Of a DNA stretch of 64,000 nt, positions 22,301 to 33,489 are shown piece after piece. Made by a program: the position numbers and the translations under genes. The DNA comes from Inonotus obliquus (Eukaryota; Basidiomycota; Agaricomycetes; Hymenochaetales; Hymenochaetaceae), in assembly GCA_032164295.1 (NCBI GenBank), contig JAJHTX010000007.1, positions 1,214,501-1,278,500 on the forward strand. The letters are read 5' to 3'. Positions within the stretch are counted from its first letter, which is position 1. Each line of letters opens with the position of its first letter. The notes below the pieces were generated by a model. That model was given only the letters and a program-made list of their open reading frames with translations. It was not told the origin of the DNA and ran no database searches.

Positions 22301-23412
22301 GGTTTGCGAATCATTACTACCTTCGCCGCCCGCCATGTTTTCGGGTGGTGCCCTAGACGTAAGCAGTCGTTGAAGAGTGAGAGAAACTCGTTAGGCAATT
22401 CCGCCAGCAGCCACTTGAGTGGGCGGTAGCCTATTTCTGAGAGGCCAGGAGCGGAGAGGTTGGACGTGTGTCGAATTGCGTCCATCATCTCCTTCCTAGT
22501 GAAGGGGTGTGACTGCCGCTCGCTGTTGTTGTCGCAGGTGTTGGTTGGAGGTGGGGGGTCCGCTTGTGTGGGTGGGAAGTAGGTCTGGCGGAATAATTCA
22601 CCTTTCTCCATGTCTGTTCGTGTGAAGCCGTCCCTGGTCCTGAGCGACGGTATTGGCGTGGGACGAATGCCCCTGCCTACCTTCGCCCAGTTCCAAACGT
22701 TGTATTGGTTAGCATTAGAGACTTTTTCTTCGTAGAACTCCCTTTTTGCCTTCCGAATCGAGGTGTTCAGGCCGGCGGCCTTAGCGTTTCGTTCGGAAGG
22801 GGGGCACTCTCGCAGATCGTTTAGGGCCTGGCGGCAGTGGTCATTCCACCAGTCCACCGTTTTGAGTTTGGTAGGTTTTGCGGGGCGCAGCTGCAAGGCC
22901 GCTCCCCGCATCACCTTCGTGAGTCTTTCGACCCTGGAGTCTAGTTCCTCCGCATCCTCTGCAGGACGCGCGAGGAGTCTGACTGTGGCTGGCGTCACTA
23001 TGTCGAGCCAATCCTTCTTCTTTGACTCGTCTAGTGGTGGCCTGGATTCTGGCGCGTCAGGGAGGTCCAGTTGGAGGGACCATTTGAGTAGGGCGTGGTC
23101 GGAGAGTCTGGTGTATTCCACTACATAGGAGTCGCGGATCTGCGTGGCGTCCGTTGTTGTTGGTACCCATATCATGTTAATTAGGCTGTTCGCCTCCCTG
23201 CGCGTTGGAGTGTCTGGGTCGAAGGCTGGTTGGAGGGCGTTCTCTTGGAAGAAGTCGTCCAGTTTCTTGCTTTGTCGGTCCCGGTACAGTCGGACCGGTA
23301 AGGAGGTCCAGCTGTCCCTCGTGCGGTTGAAGTCTCCCGCAAAGATGGTTTGAGAGGCTAGGTTAAAGGGGAGGCTATAGAGGAAGGTTTCCCCAGGGTA
23401 TGCCTCAGGGTG
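19388..23412 (-). mobile_element. 5'-truncated non-LTR retrotransposon (LINE)
   Basis: A 4.0-kb element on the minus strand between two perfect 13-bp direct repeats. From its 5' end: a truncated endonuclease domain, reverse transcriptase, RNase H, a 3' UTR of about 430 bp, and an A-rich tail (T-rich on plus, 19385-19404). No terminal repeats, no introns. RT plus RNase H in one ORF fits the Tad/I group found in fungi. The insertion point is 42 bp after the DUG2 stop, so it lies in the DUG2 3' UTR or terminator. Its base composition is richer in G+C than the surrounding spacers. Confidence 0.92.
19816..23412 (-). CDS. LINE ORF2: partial endonuclease, reverse transcriptase, RNase H
   Basis: The frame is open through the whole element: 1,119 residues from the first ATG (23175), plus about 79 codons of upstream frame up to the truncation. 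The upstream part holds the endonuclease motif FAGDFN, and SDHALL follows early in the ATG frame. Reverse transcriptase: SYRPITLEETLGKIMEKM, QFGGRQGHAVHDA, ALAVDIQGFFDKV, GTPQGSPISPIL and the catalytic AYVDDHLLVTW. RNase H: VFTDGSVKA, CEIMALATA, LSDSLPALNLL, GHAGISGSELADRLAKEA. A His/Cys-rich end follows (HNHPPWPIQSPAHILGGC). There are no stop codons or frameshifts, so the copy is recent, but loss of the 5' end (start of the endonuclease and any ORF1) makes it unable to move by itself. Confidence 0.9.
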   Translation of the reverse strand, partial: HPEAYPGETFLYSLPFNLASQTIFAGDFNRTRDSWTSLPVRLYRDRQSKKLDDFFQENALQPAFDPDTPTRREANSLINMIWVPTTTDATQIRDSYVVEYTRLSDHALLKWSLQLDLPDAPESRPPLDESKKKDWLDIVTPATVRLLARPAEDAEELDSRVERLTKVMRGAALQLRPAKPTKLKTVDWWNDHCRQALNDLRECPPSERNAKAAGLNTSIRKAKREFYEEKVSNANQYNVWNWAKVGRGIRPTPIPSLRTRDGFTRTDMEKGELFRQTYFPPTQADPPPPTNTCDNNSERQSHPFTRKEMMDAIRHTSNLSAPGLSEIGYRPLKWLLAELPNEFLSLFNDCLRLGHHPKTWRAAKVVMIRKPNKKDPFAPRSYRPITLEETLGKIMEKMIANRLQFLANTEKWLPPNQFGGRQGHAVHDAALSLTNLVETAWRRNLKCSALAVDIQGFFDKVEPTKLRETLDSLGCPTDTNAWIYSFMTKREVALSFDGITLDPQPKPDVGTPQGSPISPILATIYAREALEAARRVARTEIIAYVDDHLLVTWSSNYAENCHVLAKACKLLRDRLCSRNMDIEAEKSDVIHFRRQRDTTPDGADLVVTLENATVKPQYPMRWLGIWFDPHLNFREHTERMKAKAFSTLAAMRLIANTQRGMSPELLRRLHIACEQSILTWGSTVWYHGSHQKTIVASLQRVQDSTARWILGVYRGANSITTNFLISLPPLKFSLELLKTKAALRHYRTPHNHGLRPLPALRKKHIGNRNSVISFSFRDRVPNAQPVPAYTHAPWEEPLAFSEGRVHFHTPPTPTDSDTRQEYIQAALDLSGDTSCLLVFTDGSVKATQARRKAGASSVILYDGNTIATRKMAAAALTTATDCEIMALATAPTWTARHLPTSDTPPREIHFLSDSLPALNLLEKWQSAPGAHRLQEWRKGTQTLLDALPTVHIHFHWCPGHAGISGSELADRLAKEAANLPPTSELPSTAALLEKAVDKLLSSWNGEISRSTDNRPQYLGINGPASRKPRKLLKLARRRKDIACVAQVLCNAGPFGGFFKRLPREYRLQRGITIHCRWHNHPPWPIQSPAHILGGCEVLARTLNWPATTRPPAHYTEWAEDRNLGPLADWLKETTPFFITERASAEAIASAYARMEEEGLDTRDDHIDLGIARNYAQEELGPEAETPLEWARQLTRSDS

Positions 23413-23425
23413 GTCGTATTATATT
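23413..23425. repeat. Right target-site duplication of LINE
   Basis: GTCGTATTATATT, perfect copy of 19375-19387, at the 5' end of the minus-strand element. The endonuclease frame breaks with a TAA immediately beyond it (23419-23421). Confidence 0.88.
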
Positions 23426-24222
23426 GACTTGAAGTGTGTTGTATTGGTGTTGATCAGTAGTCTTTAGTCGTCTAGTAATGCAAATGCTGTGTTATTATAT
23501 CTTGATTATAAGTATTTTATAGAGTTGCAGGATTTGAAATTCTCCAGCCAGATGTATGTCAGACTCCGTATCGGGGGAGTTTTTGTCACTGATTTTGATC
23601 GTCGATCAGAATCTTTATTGATTGCTGACCGAGGAACTTGCATTGTCCTTCGGGACCGATAGGTCCTTCTCTTCACTCTGAATTATTTGTCAGCTTGCAT
23701 ATCCAGTCTCTATGGGCATGGACGGAGGAACCATTTACTCCGAACCTAATATGCCAAGGTAATCAGAAGAGGGGCGATGCTGGAGATTGAGTATCGTAGT
23801 GAGCGCCGAGAACAAGTTGAGGGAAAAAACGACCATAAAAGTACGGGATTAGTTGGAATACTCCGAGACGCACCGTAGTAAAGCAGGTCTGCAGGTATAG
23901 TGGATACTGTACTTGGTATCGTCTGAGTCTGCGTATCGTTGTTGTTACGCCCGATGACGGGGTGGGTTTTGTCACGGTCATGTAGCGATCGTTGCGTCAT
24001 TATAAGTACGATCCTAGGCTGGGTGATATAAGTACGACGTGGACTTTATTCAACTCCTTCCGTTAGCTTCCTTAACTTCTCCCGCTTCTTCTCTTTCTCT
24101 TTCCACGACCACCGCCTCTTCCCCGCAGTGCTTCTGAACTTCCGACTCGTCGAGCGAGACATTTTAGCACGCGCGAACCCAGCCTCCACCTCGACCTTGT
24201 ATTTGCGTTTACACTCTTGAAG
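23426..24222. other. Intergenic region upstream of quinone reductase
   Basis: About 800 bp. Before the LINE insertion its left end followed the DUG2 stop. I see no gene; the minus-strand frame at 23746-24000 has no family resemblance. Confidence 0.45.
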
Positions 24223-25034
24223 ATGGCACCAAAAGTGGCGATTGTTATCTATTCGATGTTTGGACATGTCGTAAAGAGTAATGTCTCCTCTCCTATAATT
24301 CATGCAATACATGTAATGCTAATGAGGTTCTTGATGGGATTATCAAGTGGCTGAAGCCGTCAAGGCCGGTGTCGAGTCTGCTGGTGGATCTGCAAAGATC
24401 TTGCAGTATGTCCTTAACGTTGTCTCATCTCTTCACCGCGCATATAACCACCTCCTTCCCTGCCTGTTAATAGGGTTCCGGAAACACTCTCATCAGAAAT
24501 CCTCGCAAAGTTGCACGCCCCACCGAAACCCGATTATCCCGTTATCACAGCTCATGACTTGGTTGAGTACGATGCTTTCTTATTTGGTATTCCTACGAGG
24601 TATGGCAACTTCCCTGCTCAATGGAAGGTGCGCCCACCCTTGTAATATTTTTGAGTGTGAAAGTTGTCCTAATGTGATATTTATGCTTTCAGGCATTCTG
24701 GGACGCGGCCGGTTCATTATGGTTCTCGGGAGCTCTTCATGGGAAATACGCAGGTATCTTCGTCTCCACAGCAAGTCCTGGTGGTGGTCAAGAAGTAACT
24801 GTCCAGAATGCACTCTCGACTTTGACGCATATGGGTATCATCTTCGTGCCTCTTGGATACAAGAATGCGTTCCCGACTTTGACGAATCTTGAAGAAGTAC
24901 ATGGTGGTTCGCCGTGGGGAGCGGGAACATTTGCGAATAATGATGGATCGCGCCAGCCTACGCCTCTTGAACTTGACCTTGCGAGTATTCAGGGGAAGAC
25001 GTTCTACGAGACGGTTGCGAGGGTTACCTTTTAG
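24223..25034 (+). CDS. Flavodoxin-like NAD(P)H:quinone oxidoreductase (WrbA/Pst2 type)
   Basis: About 203 residues, four short introns. The FMN-binding start is [17 protein letters not shown], then [59 protein letters not shown] and a Gly-rich [10 protein letters not shown] end, as in WrbA/Pst2. These FMN enzymes reduce quinones by two electrons and protect against oxidative stress at the plasma membrane or in the cytosol. Exon 1 ends after GHVVK (donor GTAATG, phase 1); the more obvious GTAAAG 8 bp earlier would break the frame. Length is the family norm. Its right neighbour converges on it. Confidence 0.88.
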
Positions 25035-25514
25035 GTTCTTATGGCTGAGGTCCTTCGGCTCTGGAACAACATGCATCCTGAAGATATAGATATTCATACT
25101 TTTTGTTATTCTGTAATTGTAAATGCTGGTACGATGATGCTGCATCTTCTTCCTGTGCACACATCGCACTATCAATGCGGGCGTGGCGAGAACTTTCAGA
25201 TAAACCATGTGGTTAGGTTCACCTTTAGTCTTGGGTAGAGGTCATCCAGAACGTCCAAGCAGGGTAAATGATATTGGACCCCGACTAAAAGAGCAAACCC
25301 AGATTATCTGACCTTATCTGATTACATGTCCTCTGATCATCTATAACCATTCCCGCATAATTACGCTTACGATGATGACCCTAGACTTATCTTGAGTATC
25401 ATTTCATGTCCCTTTAAAGATGACTGGTAAGAGAACTTGGACTGGTCACATGTGAAGCACCTCGTATACATACGCACGTCAATACGTTAAGTGGAAGGAA
25501 GGAAAACTCTCACC
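25035..25514. other. Convergent intergenic region
   Basis: 480 bp between two tail-to-tail genes. No gene seen; it should hold both polyadenylation regions. Confidence 0.45.
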
Positions 25515-27685
25515 TCAAATTGACTCTATTACACAATCTAGGACGGCACATCTTTTCTCCTTCCGAACTACCTCGATTGCTCCCTTCACAGAAGTATCCA
25601 GCTCGGAGAACAATACTATACGCCTCCCCCACGCACCCCCAGCCCCGGAGGCAATCTGACAATAGTCAGGAGCGTCTGGACCGAAACCTACGGTCAACTG
25701 ATCTCCTGAGACTTTGCTACCGTGCCCTTTTGGATGGACATGCATCATGGACTGTTTGGGTGACTCAAAATAAGAGAGAGATTAAGCCACGCAGTGCGCT
25801 TGAAAGTCGTAAGGGCTTATTTACCTTCCAGCCTCCGTTGTTCAAGATTATTGTCAAGAAGGGCTACAAGAAGCCATCTTGAGTGATTTCAAAAATCAAA
25901 ACTATGTGGCAGCTCACCGTCTGGTACCTTCGAGCGATCCAAAAAGCGGAACCCGGTATACCGAATAAAAATGACCCATCCCCTACTAGTAGCACGATAA
26001 GGTCGAGGTCACTTCGAGCCAATGAAGCACCGATAGCTGCTCCTAAACCCCACCCAAGCGACGAAGATCCAGAAGTCAACATTAAGCTAGGATAGTTAGG
26101 ACGCAAATGGTTCCATACAAGCGGTCGGCTCGTAATGCTCTCGTCTAGAATAAGAGTGCGTTCGGGAATCGGAATGGACTTCCGAAGGGTACATAAGATA
26201 TTAGGCACCGAGAACGAACCGTCGGATGGTGCCGTTGCCTCGATGTAATCGAGTTGCTCTATTCGTCGATAAGAAACCTCCTTGAGTTCCTTGCTTCTAG
26301 CCGTGACTCGGGGATTTGATCTTATATCAACTGGCAACTTCTCGAGAATCTGTGTAAGCGCCACCTCTGCATCCGCTTTGCATCTCATCCGGGCATCTAT
26401 GTGGAACATGCCAATGTTGTCTTTTAGTACGTCGACGTCGACATGGAAAACTTTGGCATCCGCTCTGGGTTTGTTGTGCATCGGGACATACGGAATATCC
26501 GAGTCAATAATCAGAATAACGTCGGCCTCGCGGAGCCAATGGTTTACCTCCATGCCGTAAACTGCCCCAATGAAGTGCTGATGGTTGTGAGGAAAATTAG
26601 CGGTGGTTGGACAAGACACAAGGATAGGTATGGCGATCCGGTCGGTTAGCTCGACCAGTTTCTCGACTGCTTTCGGGTTTCGACCCAAATACGAGGTAAC
26701 AACCAACGGCTTCTCAGAATTCGCTAGGCTATGGGCGATAGAATCGGCCGCTGATAGTATGCTCAGGAAAATACGACTTGAATTAGTAAAACACCCACAA
26801 ACCTGCTGGACTGAGTGCAAGAGGTTCGACTGGCACCCACATTCTCAAATCCATTGGATTCTTTAGAAGGTTTTCATCGACTTCCTCTTCCATCACCTCT
26901 CGACGTGCCCAAAGATACACCGGGCCCTTAGGTTCACTCATCGCTCTGGTTGATATCCGCAATTCAGTTGACTGGCTACGTCGCTCCGTATGTCTGACCT
27001 ACGATTGGAGTGCACGCAGAATGGATTGAGCAACATCTATGCTACTGTTGATCTGACGTGTGAAGCGCATGTATTGGCGTACTATCGCCGGTTGATCATG
27101 GACATCTGAAAAGACTCATAGGTTGAGCACGTTGAGCCGGTCGTTTATATGAGGTGGAGGGAAACAACCTTGCAACGACATGAACCACTCGTTCCTTGAT
27201 CCTCTGAGTTCTCCATTTAGAGTAAATGAAGATGCACCAGCATAAATCAAGACGGGTACCCTGCCTCTGTCTGCATTGTGTACGGCACCTGCTAACCCCT
27301 TGGCATACATTCATCAGCTTGAATATCCTTGCACAATTGGTGGGTTGGACTAACCTGAGTTCCGACATCGACATGCACCAGTACAGCCGCAGGGTGACCA
27401 GATACTTGGGCGAATCCTTGCGCGGCACTGAGAGCTACCATTTCGTTCGGACAGGTTATGATCCGCATATCAGTCTTGCCGTCTTCCGACCGTTGTCGCT
27501 CCAGCTCTTCTAGCATTGCTGGATGGTCTGATCCCCAGTTCGAGGATGCGTGTGTTATACCAGCCTAAAAGAAATGCAAAGTTCCCACAGCAACAGAATG
27601 AGAAATCCCAAGCTTCGAAAGCTTGTATTGCGACCTGTACCTGTACCAGTGTCTTCAAGAATATCGATGAAACTGTGTACACCAT
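25515..27685 (-). CDS. Thiamine-diphosphate enzyme, acetolactate-synthase type
   Basis: About 590 residues from about eight exons. N-terminal PYR domain: MVYTVSSIFLKTLVQ joined to AGITHASSNWGSDHPAM, the activating Glu in CPNEMVALSAAQGFAQVSG, DVGTQ-GLAGAVHNADRGR. Middle domain: ADSIAHSLANSEKPLVV, RADAKVFHVDVDVLK. C-terminal PP domain: the ThDP motif GDGSFLFGIPGSAFW to TIILNNGGW, then PKGHGSKVSGDQL. The family condenses or cleaves 2-keto acids. Fungi have several such acetolactate-synthase-like proteins besides mitochondrial Ilv2; this one has no clear mitochondrial presequence and may be a cytosolic or peroxisomal lyase. The exact substrate cannot be set from sequence. Confidence 0.8.
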
Positions 27686-28457
27686 GTTGTGTATAGAAAG
27701 GAAGGGGGGTCGAGTTTGGCCTTGCAGAAGCCTACTGGCTCAATTTATGCTCCAAAGTCGTACCGTCATGGCACGGAAGGGCAGCCCTAGAGAAGGGCCG
27801 CGGCAGCAGATCGATATCTGCGATCCGCATCTACACGGATATCATATCTATCGATTCCCACGGTTGCGGTGCGGGCAACACGGACCAATCGATTCTACTA
27901 CCTTGTCTCCGATGGATTGATTTGAATCTTCATGACCCAATTTGACTATCAAAATGGTAGAACTGAACCGGACGTTTTGGAGAGTTCAAGCCAATCGTAT
28001 TATTTCTGCAACGCCCGTACGTCAGACCACCTATAAGGGATTACATTTGCGAATGCAATATTTGAGAGCGACGTAGGGTTACCTTCAACAGAGAACAGTA
28101 CCTATTTTCGATATTATCGCATCCCTGCAAGTGCAGAGGACAGTTGCGAATAACGCAATCGTGACAATGCGAAAATGCATGTCTCAGGAGCACGATGGCC
28201 TAGAGTAGCGAGAGGAAAGTATTAGCCAAGAGTCGAAGATGAGTGGCATCGAACGGGAACATGCATTTGTATGTATGTAAGCGCCGATCCATGATTCATT
28301 GTTGTTTAGTCAAGACTATGACGAACTGTTTCGGCCTAAGCATTCATCAACTTGTTGGCTCTGGGTGCCACTCGTTATCAATCACTAATCACTATATAAC
28401 CCTCGAGCAGCATCCTTAGTATTGTATTATCATCACTCCTACACCCATCCCTGCGCA
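27686..28457. promoter_or_regulatory. Divergent intergenic region
   Basis: About 770 bp between the ThDP enzyme (minus) and the SEC14-like gene (plus). A TATATAA lies near 28394, about 60 bp before the SEC14-like ATG. No gene seen. Confidence 0.45.
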
Positions 28458-29775
28458 ATGTCCATTTCAAAGGTCAAGAGGAGTCTCAAGGGACACCCTG
28501 GGCATCTCACTCCTGAACAAGAGCAAGGCTTCGCGATCTTTAAAGAAAACCTAGAGAAGGCAGGATTGTATACTCCCGCAACAGAGACGTCGAAAGCATC
28601 CCACGACGACGCGACTTTGGCGTACGTGTTTAGACCCGCTTCGTAATCGTCGGCTTCTTACGCAGGGTTCAATAGGCGGTTCCTTAGAGCTCGTAGATTT
28701 GACCCGATCAAAGCGCAGAAGCAATTCGCAGATAGAATTGCCTGGGAGAAGAAACACGATGTGGATGATCTCTTCGCAAACTTCCCTAAGGAAGAGTTTG
28801 AGAACTCAAGACGTTACTATCCGAGGTGGACTGGGAGGAGAGACCGAGTACGTACAATTATCGCGTACCTTGTGCCGTTTGCTGAGTCAGACTCGCTTTG
28901 AAGGAAGGACTGCCCCTATACATCTACAAGCTCAGCGCATTGTCTAATAATGTCCAAGAGGAAATAACATCGGTTCCTCAAGAGCGACGATATGAACGGA
29001 TGTGCGTTTCACGACGTATTAGCTAATTCAACGCTAATCATAGGAACAGTGTCGTATTATATGAAGTAATGACACGTTTTGTGTCTCCGCTTTGCACCTT
29101 CCTCCCACACAAAACTGAACCCACACCGATTTCCGCTGTTACAACCATAATCGACCTTTCTAATGTCTCCATGCGGCAGATGTGGTCATTACGGAATCAT
29201 CTCCAAGAGGCCTCCGTATTAGCAAACGCCAATTATCCAGAAACTCTTGGAACTGTTATAGTTGTCAATGCACCCGGATTTTTCTCAACCGTTTGGGGTT
29301 GGGTGAAGGTGGGTTTACCATGACATTTTTTTTATCATTCTGACATGATCGGATCTTGCTCCAGTCATGGTTTGATGAAGGGACAAGGGAAAAAATCCAT
29401 ATACTCGGGAACATAAACGATCCGAAAAGCTCGCATAGCAGAGACATCGCTGCGCTTATTGATCCAGTAAACCTTCCCCGCGCTTACGGCGGGGAGATGG
29501 ATTGGGACTTCTTCGACGAGCCTTCATTGGATGAAGAAGCACGTCAAGTCATTGGCGAAGTTCCAAAGGGCCCTTGGATTTTCGAGGATGGGAAGGTGAA
29601 ACGCGCAAAAGAGTACAAGGGTGATGAGAACGACTTCGTACCGACTACAGCCATTTTATTGAACGGAATTAAGGAGGTGGACGCCGATGGTCGCATTCTG
29701 GTGAACGGAAATCCTAAGGTTGATGTCGTTTCTATTAATTCTCAAGAAATCGCGATCGGTAATGGCAATGCGTGA
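28458..29775 (+). CDS. SEC14-like CRAL-TRIO lipid-transfer protein
   Basis: About 350 residues, five exons. The N-terminal CRAL-TRIO-N helices include HPGHLTPEQEQGFAIF and the hallmark TLARFLRARRFDPIKAQKQF, whose R-F-L-R forms across intron 1. The lipid-binding domain has GLPLYIYKLSAL, TTIIDLSNVSMRQMW, ANYPETLGTVIVVNAPGFFS and KIHILGNI. The Sec14 family exchanges phosphatidylinositol and phosphatidylcholine between membranes. The C-terminal extension (about 100 residues, charged, with WDFFDEPSLDEEARQVIGEV) is as in Sec14 itself. Start chosen at the first ATG after the TATA box. Good fit to family length. Confidence 0.88.
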
Positions 29776-29997
29776 AGGTAGGAACCTGTCTGTTTTTTGT
29801 AGCTTAGAAGCGCTATCACTGTAATTATGGCTCACATTTGTGCTGGCGAAGACACAGAATACTTGTACGCTTATGACTTTGCAAGAACGGTTGTGTAGTA
29901 AACTCTGCTTGTGCTTTAATAATTTTAATTAACATATTACAGTAATCGAAACCCAAAGTATTGTGGAAGACACGTCAAACTGAGTCCTTTTACAAAT

Positions 29998-31473
29998 TTA
30001 ATCGATGATCGTTTCCACAGCCTCCTCGTCGCTATCTGCTTCTGCTTGACGCCGTTGCTCCCTGCGCACATGAGCTTTGACCTTTTTCTCGAGTTCGGGA
30101 TTAGGCTGATGATATCATGTGGCACATAATTGCGAATCAGCAGAGGTTCATGGTAAGTACAGCGAGAGAAGCCGTCGACGCAGAGCACGTACCAAAAAGT
30201 CGGACAGGCAGATCATCTTGCTACATCCTGAAGCGGGACATTTCTTCTTCACCGATCGGTTGTGATTAAGGTAATCATCGATAGCGACCTTGGAGAATGT
30301 GTGCTTGCATATTTGTCTTGAGGAAGTGATGAGTGAACCAGCGTCGAGTTGGATTGTTCATACGGAAATAGTGTGAATGGAGACTTACGATGTGACAGGT
30401 TTCTCTAGGAATGTGAGTGTTAATGGGCACTTGTAGACCTGCGAGACGCCGCCGATTGCAATCTCCTCGTCATCAGATTCATCGCCTTCCTCTGAAATGT
30501 TTGACAATTATCAACTTTCTGACAGATTCTAGGGTTTTAGTGACGCACCGATTGGAATGAGACTTATCAGTGGAGGCATTCCTTCGTCAGGACGTTGAAC
30601 TTCCTATTATTAAGTGGTCAGAAACGGATCAGGAGAGCAAGGGTTCTCACTTACATAGATGCTCGATTTGAACTTCTTGTAATCATCATCCTTGCCGTAC
30701 CTTTGTCTCTTGGTTTTGTTCTGCCAAGATTCAATACGATCCTCGACCCCAATAGTATACCTTGTTGTGATATTATCCTAGCAAAAACGCATAGAAAGAG
30801 TCAAGACAAGGATAGACGAGGAAAGAATAATTGAGCAACTTACGACCTCCTCACCGCGACTGATGTCATTCGCGAGGTCTATGAGTGTGGCCTCGTGAGC
30901 CGTAATCTCGGCCTGTAAATCCAATAGCTCCTGCATGAGCTGATCGGTCTCTTCGAGATCTTGTAGGGCCTTTGGGATGCGCAATCAGTTGTTATCATAT
31001 GCACCATGAGCATCGCTCACCTCTTCGCCATCCTTGTTCTCTCCAGCTTCGGCCATTGCGATTGCGACCTGTTCGACGAGTTGGAACGTTGAGCTCCGCA
31101 TATTTCGTTTGAGCTGTTCCCAGTCTTTCGATGTGCTGGTTATTTTCGGAACATCTTCTCTTGTCAGAGGTCGGTCTTGGAAGTTCTGTATGTCGATCGC
31201 TAAGGCTAGGCCAATTTTCTGAGGTATCCCATCATCATCTGAATCGCCACCACCTTTGCCGTTTGCTTTTCTCTTCTTTCCGTTCTTCGAGCTGGAAGCT
31301 TTTGATAGCCTTGAATTCTTCCTCGGTGGGTTTATGGATGCCTGTTCCTCGTCATCATCATCTTCAACATCCTCAGTGCGTGATCGTTGGGATGGATCGC
31401 CATCTTCAATATTATCTACGGACGTTTGACGTCGTCGTGTACGTGCGCTGCTACCTCGTGATATAGCAGGCAT
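29998..31473 (-). CDS. NSE2/MMS21-type SP-RING E3 SUMO ligase
   Basis: About 360 residues. The N-terminus is a low-complexity acidic and Lys-rich region (EDVEDDDDEEQ, KNGKKRKANGKGGG), then a helical coiled coil (DLEETDQLMQELLDLQ). The SP-RING near the end reads YKCPLTLTFLEKPVTS joined to QICKHTFSKVAIDD and KKCPASGCSKMICLSD, giving the Cys-Cys-His-Cys-Cys pattern of zinc-binding SP-RINGs. NSE2 is the SUMO ligase subunit of the SMC5/6 complex, which acts in DNA repair. A charged tail follows (EKKVKAHVRREQRRQAE). The start MPAISRGS was preferred to an in-frame ATG 81 nt upstream (31554). The NSE2 name rests on the SP-RING with preceding coiled coil and lack of a SAP domain; a PIAS-type ligase is less likely. 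Confidence 0.78.
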
Positions 31474-31761
31474 TATGATGACGAAAGTTGCGAAACAAAC
31501 GTCGAGGCGTAGACTTTGATACACAGCAAAAGGACACGCGTTTAGGGCCGGCACGAACGCGTGTCAAGTCAGCAGAATTCTTCTCTCACCACATGTTATT
31601 ACATATTATCCCTGGTCTTTGCATGAACGGAGAGATCGGACCCATATCTTCTCTGACGTCAGCTGGACTTCTCAAACTGTATAGAGATGGAAGCGATATG
31701 GATGGCTCGGATGCCACAATACACTCCGCTTCCCACACGTCCTCTTGATACGAAACAGCTA

Positions 31762-33051
31762 TGGCTACCGCGAACACTGTACTCGAAAAGCTGACCGCAA
31801 GCAATGTTTTTGACTTGCGAGGTGTCGTTGCCGTCGTTACTGGCGGTGGAACGGTGAGGACTTTATTGACAACGTCGATAATATTGACACCGATGTAAAT
31901 CGATGCAGGGAATCGGATTAATGATAAGCACCTCGCTTATGGCAAATGGAGCAACAGTATATATCATTGGTCCCAACCAAGCACAGCTAGATACGTGAGT
32001 ATACAGTACAACGGTACTTACTCAGTCGATCGTGACCTCTTTGCGTGTAACAGAATAGCGAAGGTCTACAACGACGCGGCGCAGGGACAGAGCGGGAGGG
32101 GCAAACTTGTCGGGATTCAGGGGGATATCAGGCTCAAGGTGCGTCTCCGTTATGCATACGCGCACTTGCTCACACGCTGATGTCACAGGAAGAAGCGAAG
32201 CGCCTTGCGGATGAGATAGATCGTCGAGAAAGGCGTGTTACTGTTTTATTCAATAATGCTGGGTAAGTGTCAACATAATCTGTGTCAGGCCGCTCTTGAC
32301 TCAACATTCATGTTCCTTAGCATCATCCAAGGAGGCCTGGCGCCGCGTCCTGCAGATACTGCACCGACCACCTCTGTCGACCCCGCTTCCAAGCCAACCT
32401 CAGCAGCTGCTTATTTGGAACGTTATTGGGCCGTGACTCCAGAGCAGTTCGATAACATTCTGCGAACAAACGCCTTCTCTGCATATTGGCTCTCCGCGGC
32501 TTTCCTTCCGCTCCTTGAAGCGTGGAAGAAGAGTCCGGGTGGAGCGAAGTTCGCTCCTCAGATTATAATGACAAGCAGTATGAATGGCTGGACGAAGGAT
32601 ATTGCGACAGCGGGTCTGAGTGTGCCGTATACGATGAGTAAGAGCGCTATAGGTCACTTTACGAGCTGTCTTGCGCACGATCTGCTTCCACTTGGCATTC
32701 GTGTGAATGGTATTGCACCGGGATGGTTCATTACGGATATGACTGCACCAGGGACTATGGACGCTCTAGGGATCTCGCACGTTGATCCGAATGAAACAGC
32801 GCAGATTCCGGCGGACAAGCTACCTATATTCGAAATCCCAACGCGTCAGGCACCTGGCACGGGCGTTCCAATCCTTGGAGGAACGAATCGCGACATCGGG
32901 ACTCTCGCTCTTTTCCTCGTCGCTAACTGGTATGTGAACGGAGAGACGGTCTTAATTGACGGTGGAGTGAGTATTTGCGCTCTTTCTTCTTTGATACCAT
33001 GTGTGCTAATGACAACTGTAGACTATGTTGAAGCACCCGTCTTCATTCTGA
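31762..33051 (+). CDS. Short-chain dehydrogenase/reductase
   Basis: About 325 residues in six exons. It binds NAD(P) through TGGGTGIGLMIS (Gly-rich loop split by intron 1) and LFNNAG. The active site has Ser in IIMTSSMNGW and the YTMSK tetrad. GIRVNGIAPGWFITDM is the usual strand 6. A classical SDR with a longer loop after NNAG (Pro/Ala/Thr rich, about 30 residues). The C-terminus lies in a separate last exon (GG joined to TMLKHPSSF). Substrate unknown. The 288-bp gap to the NSE2-like gene is a shared divergent promoter. Confidence 0.86.
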
Positions 33052-33489
33052 TCTTGTCACGTTGATTCATGGGAAGATAAAATTGTAATTGTGCCAAGGG
33101 AGGTGAAGAACATGGTGTTATCTGTCTCTGGGCCTCTCTCAACATGAACAGACATTCTTTGTAAGACCAATTACTATGGACGATGGTAGAATTTAAGTTT
33201 CTGGAAGCGTGATCGGTCTCCCTAGTCCTTCGGAAAGTCTAGCATCATATACCAGAACATAAGATGACCATACATTCGGGCCAAAAGCACATTCCTTCAT
33301 ATATCATAGATTAAAGATACAAAGCCACAAGGCGTCTTCTGTGCTTGGTAGTTTTGAAAGAAACTGAGCCGAGTGATGTCTACCTCTGACACGATTACAT
33401 AAGCGCTACAATTCAAAGTTTTTGACAGGACATTCTCAGCTCTTTCAACACAGACAGGTATTGGTGTGTCCTGCGTGCTACTTACAACC
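33052..33489. promoter_or_regulatory. Intergenic region upstream of DEAH helicase
   Basis: 438 bp between two plus-strand genes. No gene seen. Confidence 0.35.

Noticed and set aside
23746..24000. 84-codon minus-strand frame upstream of the quinone reductase
   Set aside because: No similarity to any family, and an overlapping frame of similar length in another phase.
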